Program-made: the position numbers and the translations under genes | Origin: Raphanus sativus | Lineage: Eukaryota; Streptophyta; Magnoliopsida; Brassicales; Brassicaceae | Assembly: GCF_000801105.2 (NCBI RefSeq) | Contig: NC_079515.1 | Span: 32,449,407-32,513,406 of the forward strand | Length of the DNA stretch: 64,000 nucleotides | Direction: 5' to 3' | Part shown: in pieces, positions 1 to 11,369 of the stretch | Layout: each line of letters begins with the position of its first letter | How positions within the stretch are numbered: position 1 is the first letter of the stretch | Notes under the pieces: model-generated | The model's database searches: none | The model's input: only the letters and a program-made list of their open reading frames with translations | Told to the model about the DNA's origin: nothing

Positions 1-1408
1 ACAAGGGGGACATCGTTTAGCTTTCCACACAGCTAATTGCAAGCAGTCTCTTGCCCTACTTATTTATTAATATCTTGCCAGTTATTATTCTTAGCAAAAA
101 ATGCCAATAAGATTCCAAGGATGTGAATCACTGAATAGCTTAAGCTAGTAGACTATATACATCCCATCGACATGCCTAAAATATACTGTGTTATAAGAAA
201 ACATGTTATTAATCATCATCATATGATCATTTTCTTAACAAAGCACAAAAAGTAATCCTTGAGATTAATGTAAAAACGTGCAGTTATAATACTTTATATG
301 TTTTAATTCCTTGAAGAAAAAAATGCAAAAAATGGTTAGGAAGAAAAATGGACATGAACGTGTGTGGCTTATAACCTTGAAAGGGTGTAATGTCTCAGTC
401 AAATGATGGTTGTGGTACGTAACATAGAGAACATATGGTTCTAATTATTTTGGCGTAGAGAATTTATAATATGAGGGTTTATATCCATTCATGTCTCCCA
501 TGGGCCTCCTCTAACCTACCAAATACTTGTTTCTATCATAATTAGATAAATAAACAAAGCATACATATTTCTGATCATATTAGAGTTTGTTACTAAACCA
601 TCTTTTACACAATGCAATATCACAGACATTAGTCAAATGTTAAGCTGATAGTAACCTGGAGAGTTGCCATAAAGAAAATCTTCTTAACGTCAACAGATAT
701 CTCATTTGATTTTGGTGGAATTCAGTTAAACTTTTTCCTTTTTAATTTCCTTGCAAGTCAAAAAGTTCTATAAACTATTCTATCTTTAATATCTTTTTGA
801 ACATGGATAGGAAAGCTGACAAAATAAATTACCTCACAATTTATAAAAGGTCGAGCGTAGATCTAAAAACAAACGTTACACCAAATCACATGGTATTTTG
901 GTCTACTTCAACTCAAAACATTAATTTGAAAGGCCCATAAAATAATGGATAATGTATAAACTATATTCAATTTACATTTTCTGTCCACTCAATTTAAACT
1001 TTGATTTCATGTTTTTGAAAATTATCTAATCTGATGAATATAAAGATATTCATGTACGTTTACTTTTTCTCCATCATAAAAAAAAATAGATAAAACAAAC
1101 CGTTTGTATGACTCTTGGTACTATGGATAATAAGCTAATAGCTTTGATCCAGAAAAAACAAAAGCGAAAATAGCTTTTACCAAAAGGTTCATAATACCTA
1201 GATATAGATCATACAAATGACAATAATAATCCAACCCAGAATATCATGTTGTTTATGCTCTGCTTATTACAAAAACATATCACGGCATTCTCACTTGGAA
1301 TCTATATTTAGAAAGCAGATATAGATAAGTAAGAACTCAGGATCAGATCCTCCGGTCATACTCACATCTCAGGATGGCTCAAACACGGTTTGAGTGGAAA
1401 CTGCTGAA
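1..1408. other. AT-rich intergenic spacer
   Basis: I see no gene, RNA gene or bounded transposon here. The stretch is AT-rich with stops in all frames. It lies beyond the 3' end of the NFS1-like pseudogene. Confidence 0.6.
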
Positions 1409-1468
1409 TCAATGTTGAGACCATTATATGTTCTTGATATCGATACCTTCTCTAACCATTTCATAAAG
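1409..1468 (-). pseudogene. NFS1-like pseudogene, 3' terminal fragment
   Basis: Read on the minus strand this short piece encodes the extreme C-terminus typical of mitochondrial cysteine desulfurase NFS1 (LYEMVREGIDIKNI, then an in-frame TAA, then WSQH and the natural stop at 1409-1411). NFS1 removes sulfur from cysteine for Fe-S cluster assembly. The fragment continues the reading of the larger fragment at 6087-6440 once the Copia element is removed. The coding bases end exactly at the target duplication TAAAG (1464-1468). The in-frame stop and the missing central exonic sequence show that it is dead. The assignment rests on recalled family sequence, not a search. Confidence 0.75.
1464..1468. 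repeat. Target-site duplication of the Copia element, left copy
   Basis: TAAAG here matches TAAAG at 6087-6091 on the other side of the element. Five bases is the usual Copia duplication length. Confidence 0.85.
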
Positions 1469-1623
1469 TGAAATAGTTTATGGTATAATGTCTCTCATTA
1501 CGTTGGCAATAGCCGAGTATATATACATGAACAAACTCCTATAGCGATAAGGACTAAGACCTATTTACATCATTATCTAGATATACATAAGAGTTATCTT
1601 AATATGTAGTAGTTATCTCAATA
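1469..1623 (-). repeat. Copia 3' LTR
   Basis: This copy is 155 bp. It differs from the partner at 5932-6086 by three transitions, at the second base, near base 12 and near base 68. Confidence 0.93.
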
Positions 1624-1636
1624 CTCCCCCCTCAAG
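1624..1636 (-). other. Polypurine tract of the Copia element
   Basis: On the minus strand CTTGAGGGGGGAG directly abuts the 3' LTR, the expected position and composition for the plus-strand primer. Confidence 0.8.
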
Positions 1637-2204
1637 TTGGAAGTGTGAGATTTCGAACACCCAACTTGGACAGAAGTGACTCAAACAGAGGTCTAGGTAG
1701 TGATTTAGTAAGAATGTCAGCCAGTTGATCTTTAGAAGAAACGTGCTCAGTAGTAATAAGCTTCGACTTAATGGCGTCACGAACATGATGACAGTCTTTC
1801 TCTATATACTTTGTCCGCTCATGGAAAACAGGATTTGCCGCAATGTATAAGGCAGACTTGCTATCGCAGTAGAGCTTCATCGGATGAGAGTGATCGATAC
1901 GGAACAACTGAAGAAGACCTTTCAACCACTTGAGTTCTTTAACCGCCTCAGACATGGACCGGTATTCGGCCTCAGCAGAAGATAATGAAACAGTGTCCTG
2001 TTTCTTTGTGCGCCAAGAAACCGGAGTGTCTCCCAAAAATGTAATATAAGCACTCAACGATCGTCGAGAGAGTGGACAACCCATCCAGTCAGAGTCACAA
2101 TAGATACTAATGTCCAGATTATCATCAGCTTTAAGAAAAATTCTCTGTCCCGGAGTTCCTTTAATATAGCGCACCACACGAAAAGCAGCTTCCCAGTGAG
2201 GTAG
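1632..2204 (-). pseudogene. Copia RNase H segment
   Basis: This is the C-terminal part of the Copia polyprotein after an in-frame TGA. It carries the RNase H hallmarks CDSDW near its start, SSAEAEY, and YCDSKSAL, and ends shortly before the polypurine tract. It is in the same frame as the reverse transcriptase segment, so the two are separated by a single nonsense codon (2205-2207) and not by a frameshift. No functional product is expected. Confidence 0.9.
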
Positions 2205-4703
2205 TCATGGCGCATGCATAAACTGAGCAAGGATATGGACGGGATAACCAAGATCAGGACGGGTATTTGTAAGGTAGATTAAGCGACCAACAAGACGTCT
2301 ATATTGTTGAGCATTAACCAACGGTCCTTCAGCAGTAGCTAGTTTATGATTCAACTTAATCGGAACTGCAGAAGGTTTAGCACCAAGGAGACCAGCTTCA
2401 GTCACAATATCAAGAGCATACTTCCGTTGAGACAAGTAGAAGCCAGAGCTGTTGCGTGCAACCTCGAAGCCTAGGAAGTACTTCAATTTACCAAGATCTT
2501 TCATACGAAAGCACTGCTGTAGATAGTTTTTAAATTCTTGAAACGCAACAGGATCATTGCTAGCGATGATAAAATCATCAACGTACACCACGATGTGAAT
2601 GCAAGTAGAACCACGAACTTTAGAAAACAAGGAATGATCTGCATATTCATGAGAGAAGCCGAAATCATGCAGAGCATTCTCGAGTTTGGAGTACCAACAT
2701 CTCGGAGCCTGACGAAGGCCATATAGAGATTTCTTCAGGCGACAAACCTTAGTAGGATCTGAGCACTTGAATCCTTGAGGTAGTTTCATGTAGACTTCCT
2801 CTTGTAAATCACCATGTAAGAAGGCATTACTAACATCCATTTGATGGACGATCCAGTTCTTTGTAGCTGCAAGCTTAAGAATAATTTGAACTGTAGTAAG
2901 TTTTGCAACCGGCGCAAAAGTATCAGTAAAATCCTCCCCCTCTTTCTGATGATTGCCGAGCACAACCAAGCGAGCTTTTCGTTTATCCAGTGTCCCATCC
3001 GCATTGTATTTGTTAGAGTAAAGCCATGCATTTCCCAGAGCTTTCTTGCCCGGAGGCAGAGCAGTCACCTCCCAAGTATCAGTAATCTCAAAAGCCTCAA
3101 CTTCAGTAAACATTGCATCATTCCAGACCTTATGCTTAGACGCTTCCTTGAAACTTTTGGGAACATCATCATTGATTATTGCAGCAAGATACGCTCTGTG
3201 TGAGTCTGAAAAGAGATGGTCAGAGACATAACTAGAGATGGGATAAGGTATTTTACCTGAGACCGCTAGCGAGAGACCGAGATCAGATGAGAGAAGTGCG
3301 TGAGAGGGTATTTCTTTAGTAGTAGCAGAGTGAGTAACATAATCCTTGAGTAGAATTGATGGAGTCTTAATACGCTGACCACGGCCAAGTATCTCCGGCA
3401 AGCCTGGCGAACTCATTTGTTGCTCAGGTGAGTTTGAAGACAGAGGAGGCACCGGAGACGACGGTGATGAAGGAGCATCTGTCGTTTCTGCAGGCAGAGG
3501 AGTCGTAGGAACTGATGCAGGCAAAGGAGCAGAAACAGGGGACAATGTAGTCGTAGTAGGAGGCACCGTAGGTGGAGCCGACGTAGGAAGCGATGAACTC
3601 CCCCTCAAGTCAACGTCCGGAAGAAGCCAGTCTTCTATTGTGGGATCATAGTGATTTCGTGGAGGCATAACATAATCATCAGTATTCACACCTGGAAACT
3701 TGGATTCAGAGAAGACGACGTCTCTGCTAGAGAAAAATTCTCCAGTATCAAGATCATATAGTTTCCATGCTTTCTTGCCATAGGGGTAACCCATAAAGAG
3801 ACATCTTCTGCTGCGATCTCCAAGTTTATCCTTATCTCTGGACTTCCTATGTGAGTAACACAAGCAGCCGAATACACAAAGTTGATCATAGTCCAGTTTC
3901 TTCCCAAATAGCATTTCATAAGGCGACTTGCCCTTAAGAACTTGTGATGGCGTATGATTGATCAAGTGAGCAGCAGTAAGAATGTTTTCTCCCCAAAAGG
4001 TAATCGGGAGTTTAGCTTGGAACATACATGCGCGTGCCACATTTAAAATATGACGGTGCTTCCTTTCTGCACGACCGTTTTGTTGTGGTGTATCCACATA
4101 TGAAGTTTGATGTATGATTCCTTGTTGTTTGAAGAAAGTCGACAAGACCAGGAACTCAGAGCCATTGTCGGAACGTACTGTCTTAACTGATTTACCAAAC
4201 TGGCGTTCACAAAGAGCAATGAAGTGACGAAGCAATGTAGCCACTTCAGACTTTTCGAGCATCAAATACGTCCAAACAGCTCGTGTGTAATCATCAACTA
4301 TAGTCAGGAAATATCGTGCACCACAAGAAGAAGTGGTCCGATAGGGTCCCCATACGTCACAGTGTATCAATGAAAAAGACTCAGTAGAATTAGATAAACT
4401 TTTATTAAAAACTTGTCGAGTTTGTTTTGCTCGAAAACAGATTTCACAAGACGCAGCTTGTTCAGAGTCAAACACCATATGATCTAAAATAGGTAAAGAA
4501 GACAAAGCTCTAAAAGAGGGATGACCAAGTCGTCTGTGCCATAATTCTGATGTAGAAGAGTTCCTGTAACCAGTATGATGAGCACTCGCAACTGTGACTC
4601 CCGTAAAGAAATACACCCCCTCACGTTCTTCACCCATTCCAATCAGGGTCTTCGTAAAACGGTCCTGCAAAACACAAAGGGTATCAGTAAAGATGGCAAT
4701 GCA
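2205..4703 (-). pseudogene. Copia integrase and reverse transcriptase segment
   Basis: The open stretch is over 820 codons. In order it holds the GAG-pre-integrase region (WHRRLGHPSF), the zinc-binding C-x2-C of integrase, the integrase core with the Asp at HCDVWGP and the second Asp at VRSDNGSEF, a Ser/Pro-rich linker, and reverse transcriptase with the YVDD catalytic motif. Both ends are nonsense codons in the same frame (TGA 4704-4706 upstream, TGA 2205-2207 downstream). The apparent N-terminus is therefore only where reading resumes after a stop, not a real start. It is transposon protein, not a host gene. Confidence 0.92.
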
Positions 4704-5261
4704 TCATGTCTGTCGTAGTAGACACGAAACCGAAATTAGTGTGCAAGTAAAATCGGGGACATATAGGACATCAGTCAAATGATACTCTCGGCTAAGAACT
4801 AGTGTTCCCTTCTTTGTAGCCTGAGATAACCGCCCATTAGGAAACTTAACAGACGAAAGAGGCATATCAGTAATATTAGTCAAGATAGACAGGTCGCCTG
4901 TCATGTGATGCGAGGCGCCCGTGTCTATTATCACATCCTTAAGAGATGTTTTACCCGAGAGTTTCTCTGAAGAAACAGATGGTCGAGACGTTTGTAGAAG
5001 CTGAAGGAGTTGAGTGATTTGTTCGTCATTGAGAGTCGGTGAAGATGCATTATTGGTAACTGCACGCGACGAGTTTGATCTTCCACGTCCACGACCAGTA
5101 GATCCCGAGTAACGACCTCCACGTCCTCCACGTCCATGCGACATGGAGCCAGAAGAGTTTCCTCCTGCAGTAGTGTTCTTCTGTTCATACCACCACTCCG
5201 GATAACCATGAAGTAAGAAGCACTCAGATTTCTCATGGCCTGTCCTAGAGCAGTGAGTACA
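4704..5261 (-). pseudogene. Copia zinc knuckle and protease segment
   Basis: This frame begins upstream with a CCHC zinc knuckle (C-x2-C-x4-H-x4-C, 5220-5261). It continues through a Gly/Arg-rich stretch into the aspartic protease with the active-site motif IDTGASHHMTG. It ends at an in-frame TGA (4704-4706) before the integrase segment. The upstream gag piece lies in another frame, and sequence expected between it and the knuckle is absent. Confidence 0.85.
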
Positions 5262-5353
5262 TGATCGATTAGGGTCTCTTCTCTCTCTTTCTCTATATCA
5301 GTAGATGCCTCACAAGAACAAGCACGAGGCGTCTTCAGATTGTCAAGTTCCTC

Positions 5354-5860
5354 CTATAACTTGGAAAGCTTCCCGAAGTAATCAATAACTGTCTGGCCGT
5401 TTTGTTGACATGTGTTGATTTCATCCCGAAGTTGATAAATACGGACTCCGTTGCGGACTGAGAAATGACGTTGTAGATTATCCCAAAGTTTGTGAGCTTC
5501 AGGAACAAATGTCACTGTAGAACGTATCTTCGGATCAATAGAAGTACAAATCCAACCAACCAGCATCGAGTTTGTTGCAAGCCATCGAGAAAGCTCAGGT
5601 TCAGTCGTTGGTTTATCTATAGTTTCATTGATAAACCCGATCTTCCGTTTTGCTTGTATGGAATTAGTCAATTCCGTAACCCATTCTGAATAGTTATCTC
5701 CACGCAGCAAGACTGAGGTGATAAGAGCACCTAGATTATCAGAAGGGTGTAAGTAGTATGGAGAGGATGTAAAGATATATGTAGTTGCAGGGATCATCGT
5801 AGTAGTAGTAGTAGTAGTAGGGATTATCGTAGTAGTAGGAGTAGAATTAGGATCAGCCAT
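5354..5860 (-). pseudogene. Copia gag, N-terminal segment
   Basis: A 168-codon segment opens with a Thr-rich low-complexity run encoded by a GTA/TAC-type trinucleotide repeat. It carries the plant Copia gag signature YYLHPSDNLGALI followed by LLRGDNYSEW. It stops at a TAG (5354-5356). Reading past the stop continues for about 30 gag-like codons and then fails to reach the zinc knuckle in frame, consistent with an internal deletion. The ATG at 5858-5860 lies about 60 bp inside the primer binding site, as expected for a gag start. Confidence 0.88.
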
Positions 5861-5919
5861 GTTTCTTGTAAGTCAAGAAACGCCGTGAAAGAGAAAAATT
5901 TAGGGTTCTCAGATCTTTT

Positions 5920-5931
5920 GCTCTGATACCA
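5920..5931 (-). other. Copia primer binding site
   Basis: On the minus strand TGGTATCAGAGC follows the 5' LTR directly. This is the classic plant Copia site complementary to the 3' end of initiator methionine tRNA. Confidence 0.88.
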
Positions 5932-6086
5932 TAAAATAGTTTGTGGTATAATGTCTCTCATTACGTTGGCAATAGCCGAGTATATATACATGAACAAATT
6001 CCTATAGCGATAAGGACTAAGACCTATTTACATCATTATCTAGATATACATAAGAGTTATCTTAATATGTAGTAGTTATCTCAATA
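5932..6086 (-). repeat. Copia 5' LTR
   Basis: A 155-bp partner of the copy at 1469-1623, followed by the right target duplication TAAAG (6087-6091). Confidence 0.93.
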
Positions 6087-6440
6087 TAAAGCGGACTCAC
6101 CTTCCTCAGCTTCTCATCGGCCTACCTCCTACTATTATATATAGCACCAATCCCTTTCGGTCCAACGATCTTATGACCACTGACTCATTGAAATAAAATT
6201 AATATTCCATTTCTCAACATTAATAGGTATCTTCCCTATAGCCTGAGCAGCATCAGTATGAAACGAACCTACCTCACGTGACACCTCCACCGCGTTCTCA
6301 GTTCCCAACCGTAATGATACGTGCGAGAGTGTGGATTCCCGTAGTCGTGGATTGAAGACGAGTTATGCATTCTTCGTTGTTGCCGATGAAGAAGAGGAAG
6401 AAGAAGTTACGCATACTTGGAGGTGAAAACAATGACGTCA
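6087..6440 (-). pseudogene. NFS1-like cysteine desulfurase pseudogene, main fragment
   Basis: On the minus strand this region gives pieces of NFS1 in the correct order: IHDYGNPHSRT with a following YGWE, then VGSFHTDAAQAIGKIP and NVEKWN, then a frame change and the GPKGIGAI motif, then EKLRKVSPLY at the Copia junction. The HTDAAQ motif contains the Asp that contacts PLP. The PLP-binding Lys region is frameshifted by about 4 inserted bases, and at least two large internal parts, including the cysteine loop, are missing. NFS1 is At5g65720 in Arabidopsis, two loci from BAM1, so this is a decayed syntenic copy and not a random retrocopy. The 5' limit is approximate. Confidence 0.75.
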
Positions 6441-7866
6441 ATAGTGGTTTCGTGGCAGGTGGCTACCTGTTCGTCTCTAAATTGGAGAGAATGCGAGAGA
6501 AGAAGGCCTGTTGGGTTAGTTGATTATTAATGGGCTTCATGTTACTGCCCAATACCAAAAAAACGTTTTTGAGTTTGTCAGGAAAATGTTGGTAACTCCC
6601 ACTAGATTAACTTCAATGAAACCTTCGATAAATTTTGATATTACTAAATGTACGTCGCCGTGAAAACTCGTCTGTCCGAGTTAAGTGTGTACTAGTGGCC
6701 AACATTTATCTGGTACGTTACTTAACTGTGATTCCCCCAACTACAAAAGTTAGTACTACCATAGGGTTAAGTCTGATGAAAAACGAAATCAGGGAGTTAA
6801 TTTAGTTTAAAAAAGGGAGTGGAAGGCAACATATAATAGTGTTATCAAGTATATGCCCATAACTTTACAAGGTTGTTGACTGTCCCCCCTTATGTCTCTT
6901 TTCTCGCTTTCTTATTATCCACGACACTCTCATCCACTTACGTTTTATGATGTATAGTGCAAGTTATATCTGTTTATGCAATAGCATATGAAATATATGA
7001 TGCGTGTTTTCTCTTTTACAGCGTTATCCTCAAGAAAATATTCAATTATTGTTGCACAAAACGCCAATTGTATACTCCAAAAGAAATCTATAATTTTAAA
7101 ATAGTAGCCACCCGAAATCTCTGGATGTTAGTAAGTTGTACAACGGGATAAAACAGAACACGATTCTTTCATTTGTCGTGAATCCGTGGCCCGTGTGACA
7201 CTCACACTCCAGAGAGATCGAGGGTGTTTTCGCCATTTTAGTCTCTCTTAAGAAGATAGCGTTCTGTTTTGGGCTTTCGGCTTGAAGAGTGTAGCCCATT
7301 AGTATTACTATCAGATGGGCTCGCAGGGCCCAATCTATTCCCTAATTATAATTATGAATCTCGTGATGCTTTTAAGAACTATCGTGCGGCGTGAAGAATG
7401 TTTTATGAGACACGAGTGGCCACGCACGTGACAATTTGACTGGGTCATTCCTTTCTGGATGATAATAATTGGTGGTGAAAATCGAATCCAAAGACGAAGA
7501 AAGCTAAAGCTTTGATTCGCAATTATAAGAAAGCTAAAGTTTGTAACTGATAAATGTGAAATTTAGAATATATGATCATTACTCCACTGCAAAGGATAAA
7601 CGACTACGGAATGCGTGCGCGTATAAAGTGTAAGCTTAGTGTGTATGTGTTTTTCGTCGTCAGTCTATATTTTATTTTACTAAATTATTAGGTTTATGCG
7701 AATATGGTAGAGAGCTTAGAGATTAAGATCATTTTTACCAATATATTTCATAGGAAACGAGTGTTAAACCAAGAGTATTTAAACTGTGAATGTGAGAATA
7801 TCAGACAGCTAAAATGATTGTTACTGTCTATGCATGTGCAAGAACAAACGTTATAATGCCAGTAAT

Positions 7867-7922
7867 AATTACATTTGAGAAGCCAAGTTACAAAAAAAAA
7901 AAAAAAAAAATTACATTTGAGA
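7867..7922 (+). mobile_element. Poly(A)-tailed micro-insertion with 14-bp direct repeats
   Basis: AATTACATTTGAGA occurs at 7867-7880 and 7909-7922. Between them lie 11 bases (AGCCAAGTTAC) and an A run. The structure is that of a very short retroposed tail with its target duplication. Confidence 0.7.
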
Positions 7923-9064
7923 TTATTTATTCCTAAGTCCTTTATATATCATAAAAACACAGTTAGAGCATGCCTGGTAACACAAAGAAGGTAGATCATG
8001 CAAAAAAAAACTGTTTCTTCTAGTATATCTTATAATACTTTTATAATCTGGCAATTGAACTTTACAGCTAAATTAAACTAACCAATTTGGAATACATGTA
8101 TTTAAAATTCAAAAGTATTAGAAGCATATGGACACACATTTCTTACGTTAAATTTAAAAACGTCTGTAAACAACAAGAAAAGAGGGACATGTATGTAGGT
8201 CATAACAATGAATCTTCTTCTTTATGTCCTTTCTAACGTCACCTCACCATTATAACTTTACCTTAATTTATCCATATAGTTCACTCGGGAGATGATAATT
8301 CTCTTCATACAATCATCTCCTACTTCTTAAAAAACAATATTACAGTCATAATAAGACATAAGTAAGTACATTTCTACTCATGAAACCATCAAGTATAACT
8401 ATACAATAGTGATTGTAAATTATTGAACCAATGTTACAGTTAACTATATTTTGTTTTCTATTGTCAATGTATTCAACGTGAGGGAAGATCGAATCCCACT
8501 TAAAATAGTCTAGTTTCTTCTCATTGGCGTTTGAAATTAATGATTAACTCTGTCTTCATTTAAATGCATTGTAGATTTAATTAAATGAATAGATGTGTTA
8601 TGTATTGCAAAAATAAGGGCGAATCTTTACCAATAACATATGCTGCGATATGATATGTATATATATATAACCTACGTACCATGAATCACTTCATCTACTA
8701 ACTATTTACACCATTCAGTTTTACTTTGTTCAGTCACATGTCATGAACACACAATGTGTCATTACAGATGTACGGACTTAGTTACATTTCAGCTCAACTA
8801 TTCATAGTCCAGAAACATGTAATCGAAGAAATATAAAGTATTAATTAGATTTGGGTTAATACAACATTCACTACTAATATACATATGTATCATATATAAT
8901 TATATAAAGCAAGGTCATTATCATGGATCTTACATAATTAATCACTTTGCTATATTACGTGTTTGTTTATATACTGCTAGTGATAGCAGGTGAGATTTAG
9001 TCTCTTTTTGTGTGAATGTGAGTGGAAAGTGTATCCAACATGTTATTTTATATTCTGAAAATTT

Positions 9065-9105
9065 AAAAATTAGAGGCTTTTTAGCAACCAAAAAAATTAG
9101 AGGCT
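9065..9105 (+). mobile_element. A-tailed micro-insertion with 14-bp direct repeats
   Basis: AAAAATTAGAGGCT at 9065-9078 and 9092-9105 flanks a 13-bp insert, TTTTAGCAACCAA. Confidence 0.55.
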
Positions 9106-9117
9106 AAAATAAAAAAA

Positions 9118-9167
9118 AAACTTGACCTGGTTCTTTTTTTCTTTGGTCAACAAACTTGACCTGGTTC
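9118..9167 (-). mobile_element. A-tailed micro-insertion with 16-bp direct repeats
   Basis: AAACTTGACCTGGTTC at 9118-9133 is repeated perfectly at 9152-9167. The 18-bp insert (9134-9151) reads GTTGACCAAAGAAAAAAA on the minus strand, the usual look of a Brassicaceae LINE or SINE 3' tail. Confidence 0.75.
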
Positions 9168-11369
9168 GATAAACGGTTTCACATATCAAATCAGCGGATT
9201 AATTTAATTTACTCTCATGTAAAATTTTGTTATTTGTACTTTACCTTTGTGTAAGGATTCTCTTAGCAACTACGAGGGATGGGACATAACTGTGTCGGGG
9301 AAAACAATGAAACCAAGAAAATGACAAAACGGACCCATTCCAACACAGTGCACTCCTTTATTTCTTTTCTACGTGTCTATGTCTTTTCAAAATCAGATAT
9401 TCCACGTGGCATTTTCATCCATAAAAGGCTAAAACATACGAATAAATCTGTTGGATTGTTTATACATCCGATTGATAGGCCTGTAGCGTAGATACAGAGT
9501 AATGTAAACCATTAGAAAATTGGAGTCTTATTTTCAGTGCTTATGAGTTGTCACAGAGGAAAGTTATTTGAGATAATGAAAGTTTGTAGTATTGTATTAC
9601 TATCCGGAAATTACGCATAATGTTAGAATATAGGGTAAAGCTGAGACGAAAAGACATTTTTAACTATTTCTTTTTCTTTTCACCTTTGTGATCCATCAAA
9701 CATGAATTTTCCATGGACGCATAGTAGAAATAGTTGTTGTTATGTGATGAAATCGTGATCGCACACGCATTGTGTATGTGTCTATCAAGGGAACAAAGTA
9801 ACTTTTGTTACTTTTTGTTTTGTTTACAAAGCATCTTTTGTGTGTTCAACTTCATATTTTGTTTACAATATATTTTGCAATATTACTAGTCAAATACGTG
9901 CTTGGCAGCTTGGGTACAGTAAAAAAGGGAACCAGATATAACCATGCACTCACTAGTTTCTACGTAGACATTAATTTGCATGTAGATGCATCACCATAAT
10001 ATAATATCGACCAACAAAACCATTTGAATTATATACAGTTTTTATAAATTGCACTACGGATTTTCCCAATATTAGCTATGTCTATAACTAGCAAGTTTAA
10101 CATCACCATTATATTAACTAGAGTAAGCTAAACCACAATCTAATGCAGTAGCATTTGCCTAATGGTTTCATGCATAGGGCCCCGTGAGAACCCCTATACC
10201 AAGCTTTCACTTAAATAGTTAGTACATCAACTAAGCCATCAATTAACTCATAAAGATGCCAGCAAACTTCATCATAGCAACTACCTAAAAATTTGTATGC
10301 TTGACCCAAGTTTTCTAATAGAAAACCTAGACGAACTTCAAGATCTACAATCATCAATGGAAACTACATATACAGCCAAAAGAAACCAACTAAATGTTAG
10401 TTGGGTGGGGCTTATATTTATGATCTTAGGAGAAATCATAAATGCTTCACATAGAACTAGAAATTGCTTCATGAGAAGGGAAAAGAGTTAGATAAGGAGA
10501 TGTCATAAAAAAACATTTAAGACTTAGATTTATAGATAGTTTTTGCATGTGGAAGAAAATTTAGTAGTGAGATGGCTAGGTTTCATTTTCACTGTCTTAC
10601 TCTTTATCTTTAACTCAAAACCAATCATTATTCCACCCTCCACGTTTATATACCTTTTGATCTCTATGACTTTTCCCACATGCATTGTTCTCTTTAAACT
10701 TTAATTATTGTTCCAAGTTAAAATATCCATCGAAACCGCTAAAGCCAACCGCAATCATATATAATCCCTCTCAAATTCATGTGTTAAGTTATAAATTAAA
10801 AAAAAAAATACATGTGCATGTATATGTTCAATTGTTCATCAACCTATTAGAGTATATCATTTGCGTTTATACCTTGATCACATCATAAACACACATTGTT
10901 AAACAATTATGTATTTTGTTTTAATTGTAAAATATACCCCTATCTAATATTTGTTGTCGGAATCATGTTAAGGTGAAAGCAATTTACGGTGATTCTTAGT
11001 AAAGACGATCTTTAGGACACTTGCAGATGCGTGACGCTACAGCAAGACATGCAAGAGAGTATTCCACATTAGACATCTCCTATTCTCAACGCATTAATAT
11101 TCACGTATTTCAAGACAAAACTTTTAAATTAAACCCAACTGTACACCTTGATTCATACAAACTACTCCAAACTAAACTGAACCAAATTACGATAAATGCG
11201 AAAGCCGAGTAAAATGAAACACACTTAAAATCAAAGGAGTCAAAATAAAAATACCACTTAACCGGACAAAAGCACAAACCGGACTAAACATGGGAAAATA
11301 AGTGATTAACAACCAAATCTCATCGCTAATACCATCTTCTCTCACCGGAACCAACCCTAATTTTTACCA

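Larger units (their letters stand above)
1464..6091 (-). mobile_element. Ty1/Copia LTR retrotransposon, defective
   Basis: A complete but inactive Copia element on the minus strand. It has 155-bp LTRs (1469-1623 and 5932-6086), a TAAAG target duplication, an initiator-Met-tRNA-type primer binding site at 5920-5931 and a polypurine tract at 1624-1636. The internal order is gag, CCHC zinc knuckle, protease, integrase, reverse transcriptase, RNase H, which defines Copia. Three in-frame stops (2205-2207, 4704-4706, 5354-5356) interrupt the polyprotein, and gag appears to have lost an internal segment before the zinc knuckle. The LTRs differ at 3 of 155 sites, all transitions. At a commonly used 1.5e-8 substitutions per site per year that is roughly 0.6-0.7 million years. 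It sits inside the NFS1-like pseudogene. Confidence 0.95.
6441..11369. other. Gene-free spacer where HSL2 would be expected
   Basis: Nearly 5 kb between the NFS1 relic and BAM1 contains no credible coding region. Arabidopsis has HAESA-LIKE 2 (At5g65710) between these two genes, and I see no leucine-rich-repeat or kinase remnant here. The only structures I can bound are three micro-insertions with direct repeats (7867-7922, 9065-9105, 9118-9167). Small ORFs, including one at 10297-10491, look accidental. Confidence 0.65.

Noticed and set aside
2841..3203. 120-codon plus-strand ORF within the Copia element
   Set aside because: An antisense shadow of the reverse transcriptase region.
10297..10491. 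64-codon ORF between NFS1 relic and BAM1
   Set aside because: Considered as a fragment of the missing HSL2, but it shows no LRR or kinase motif.
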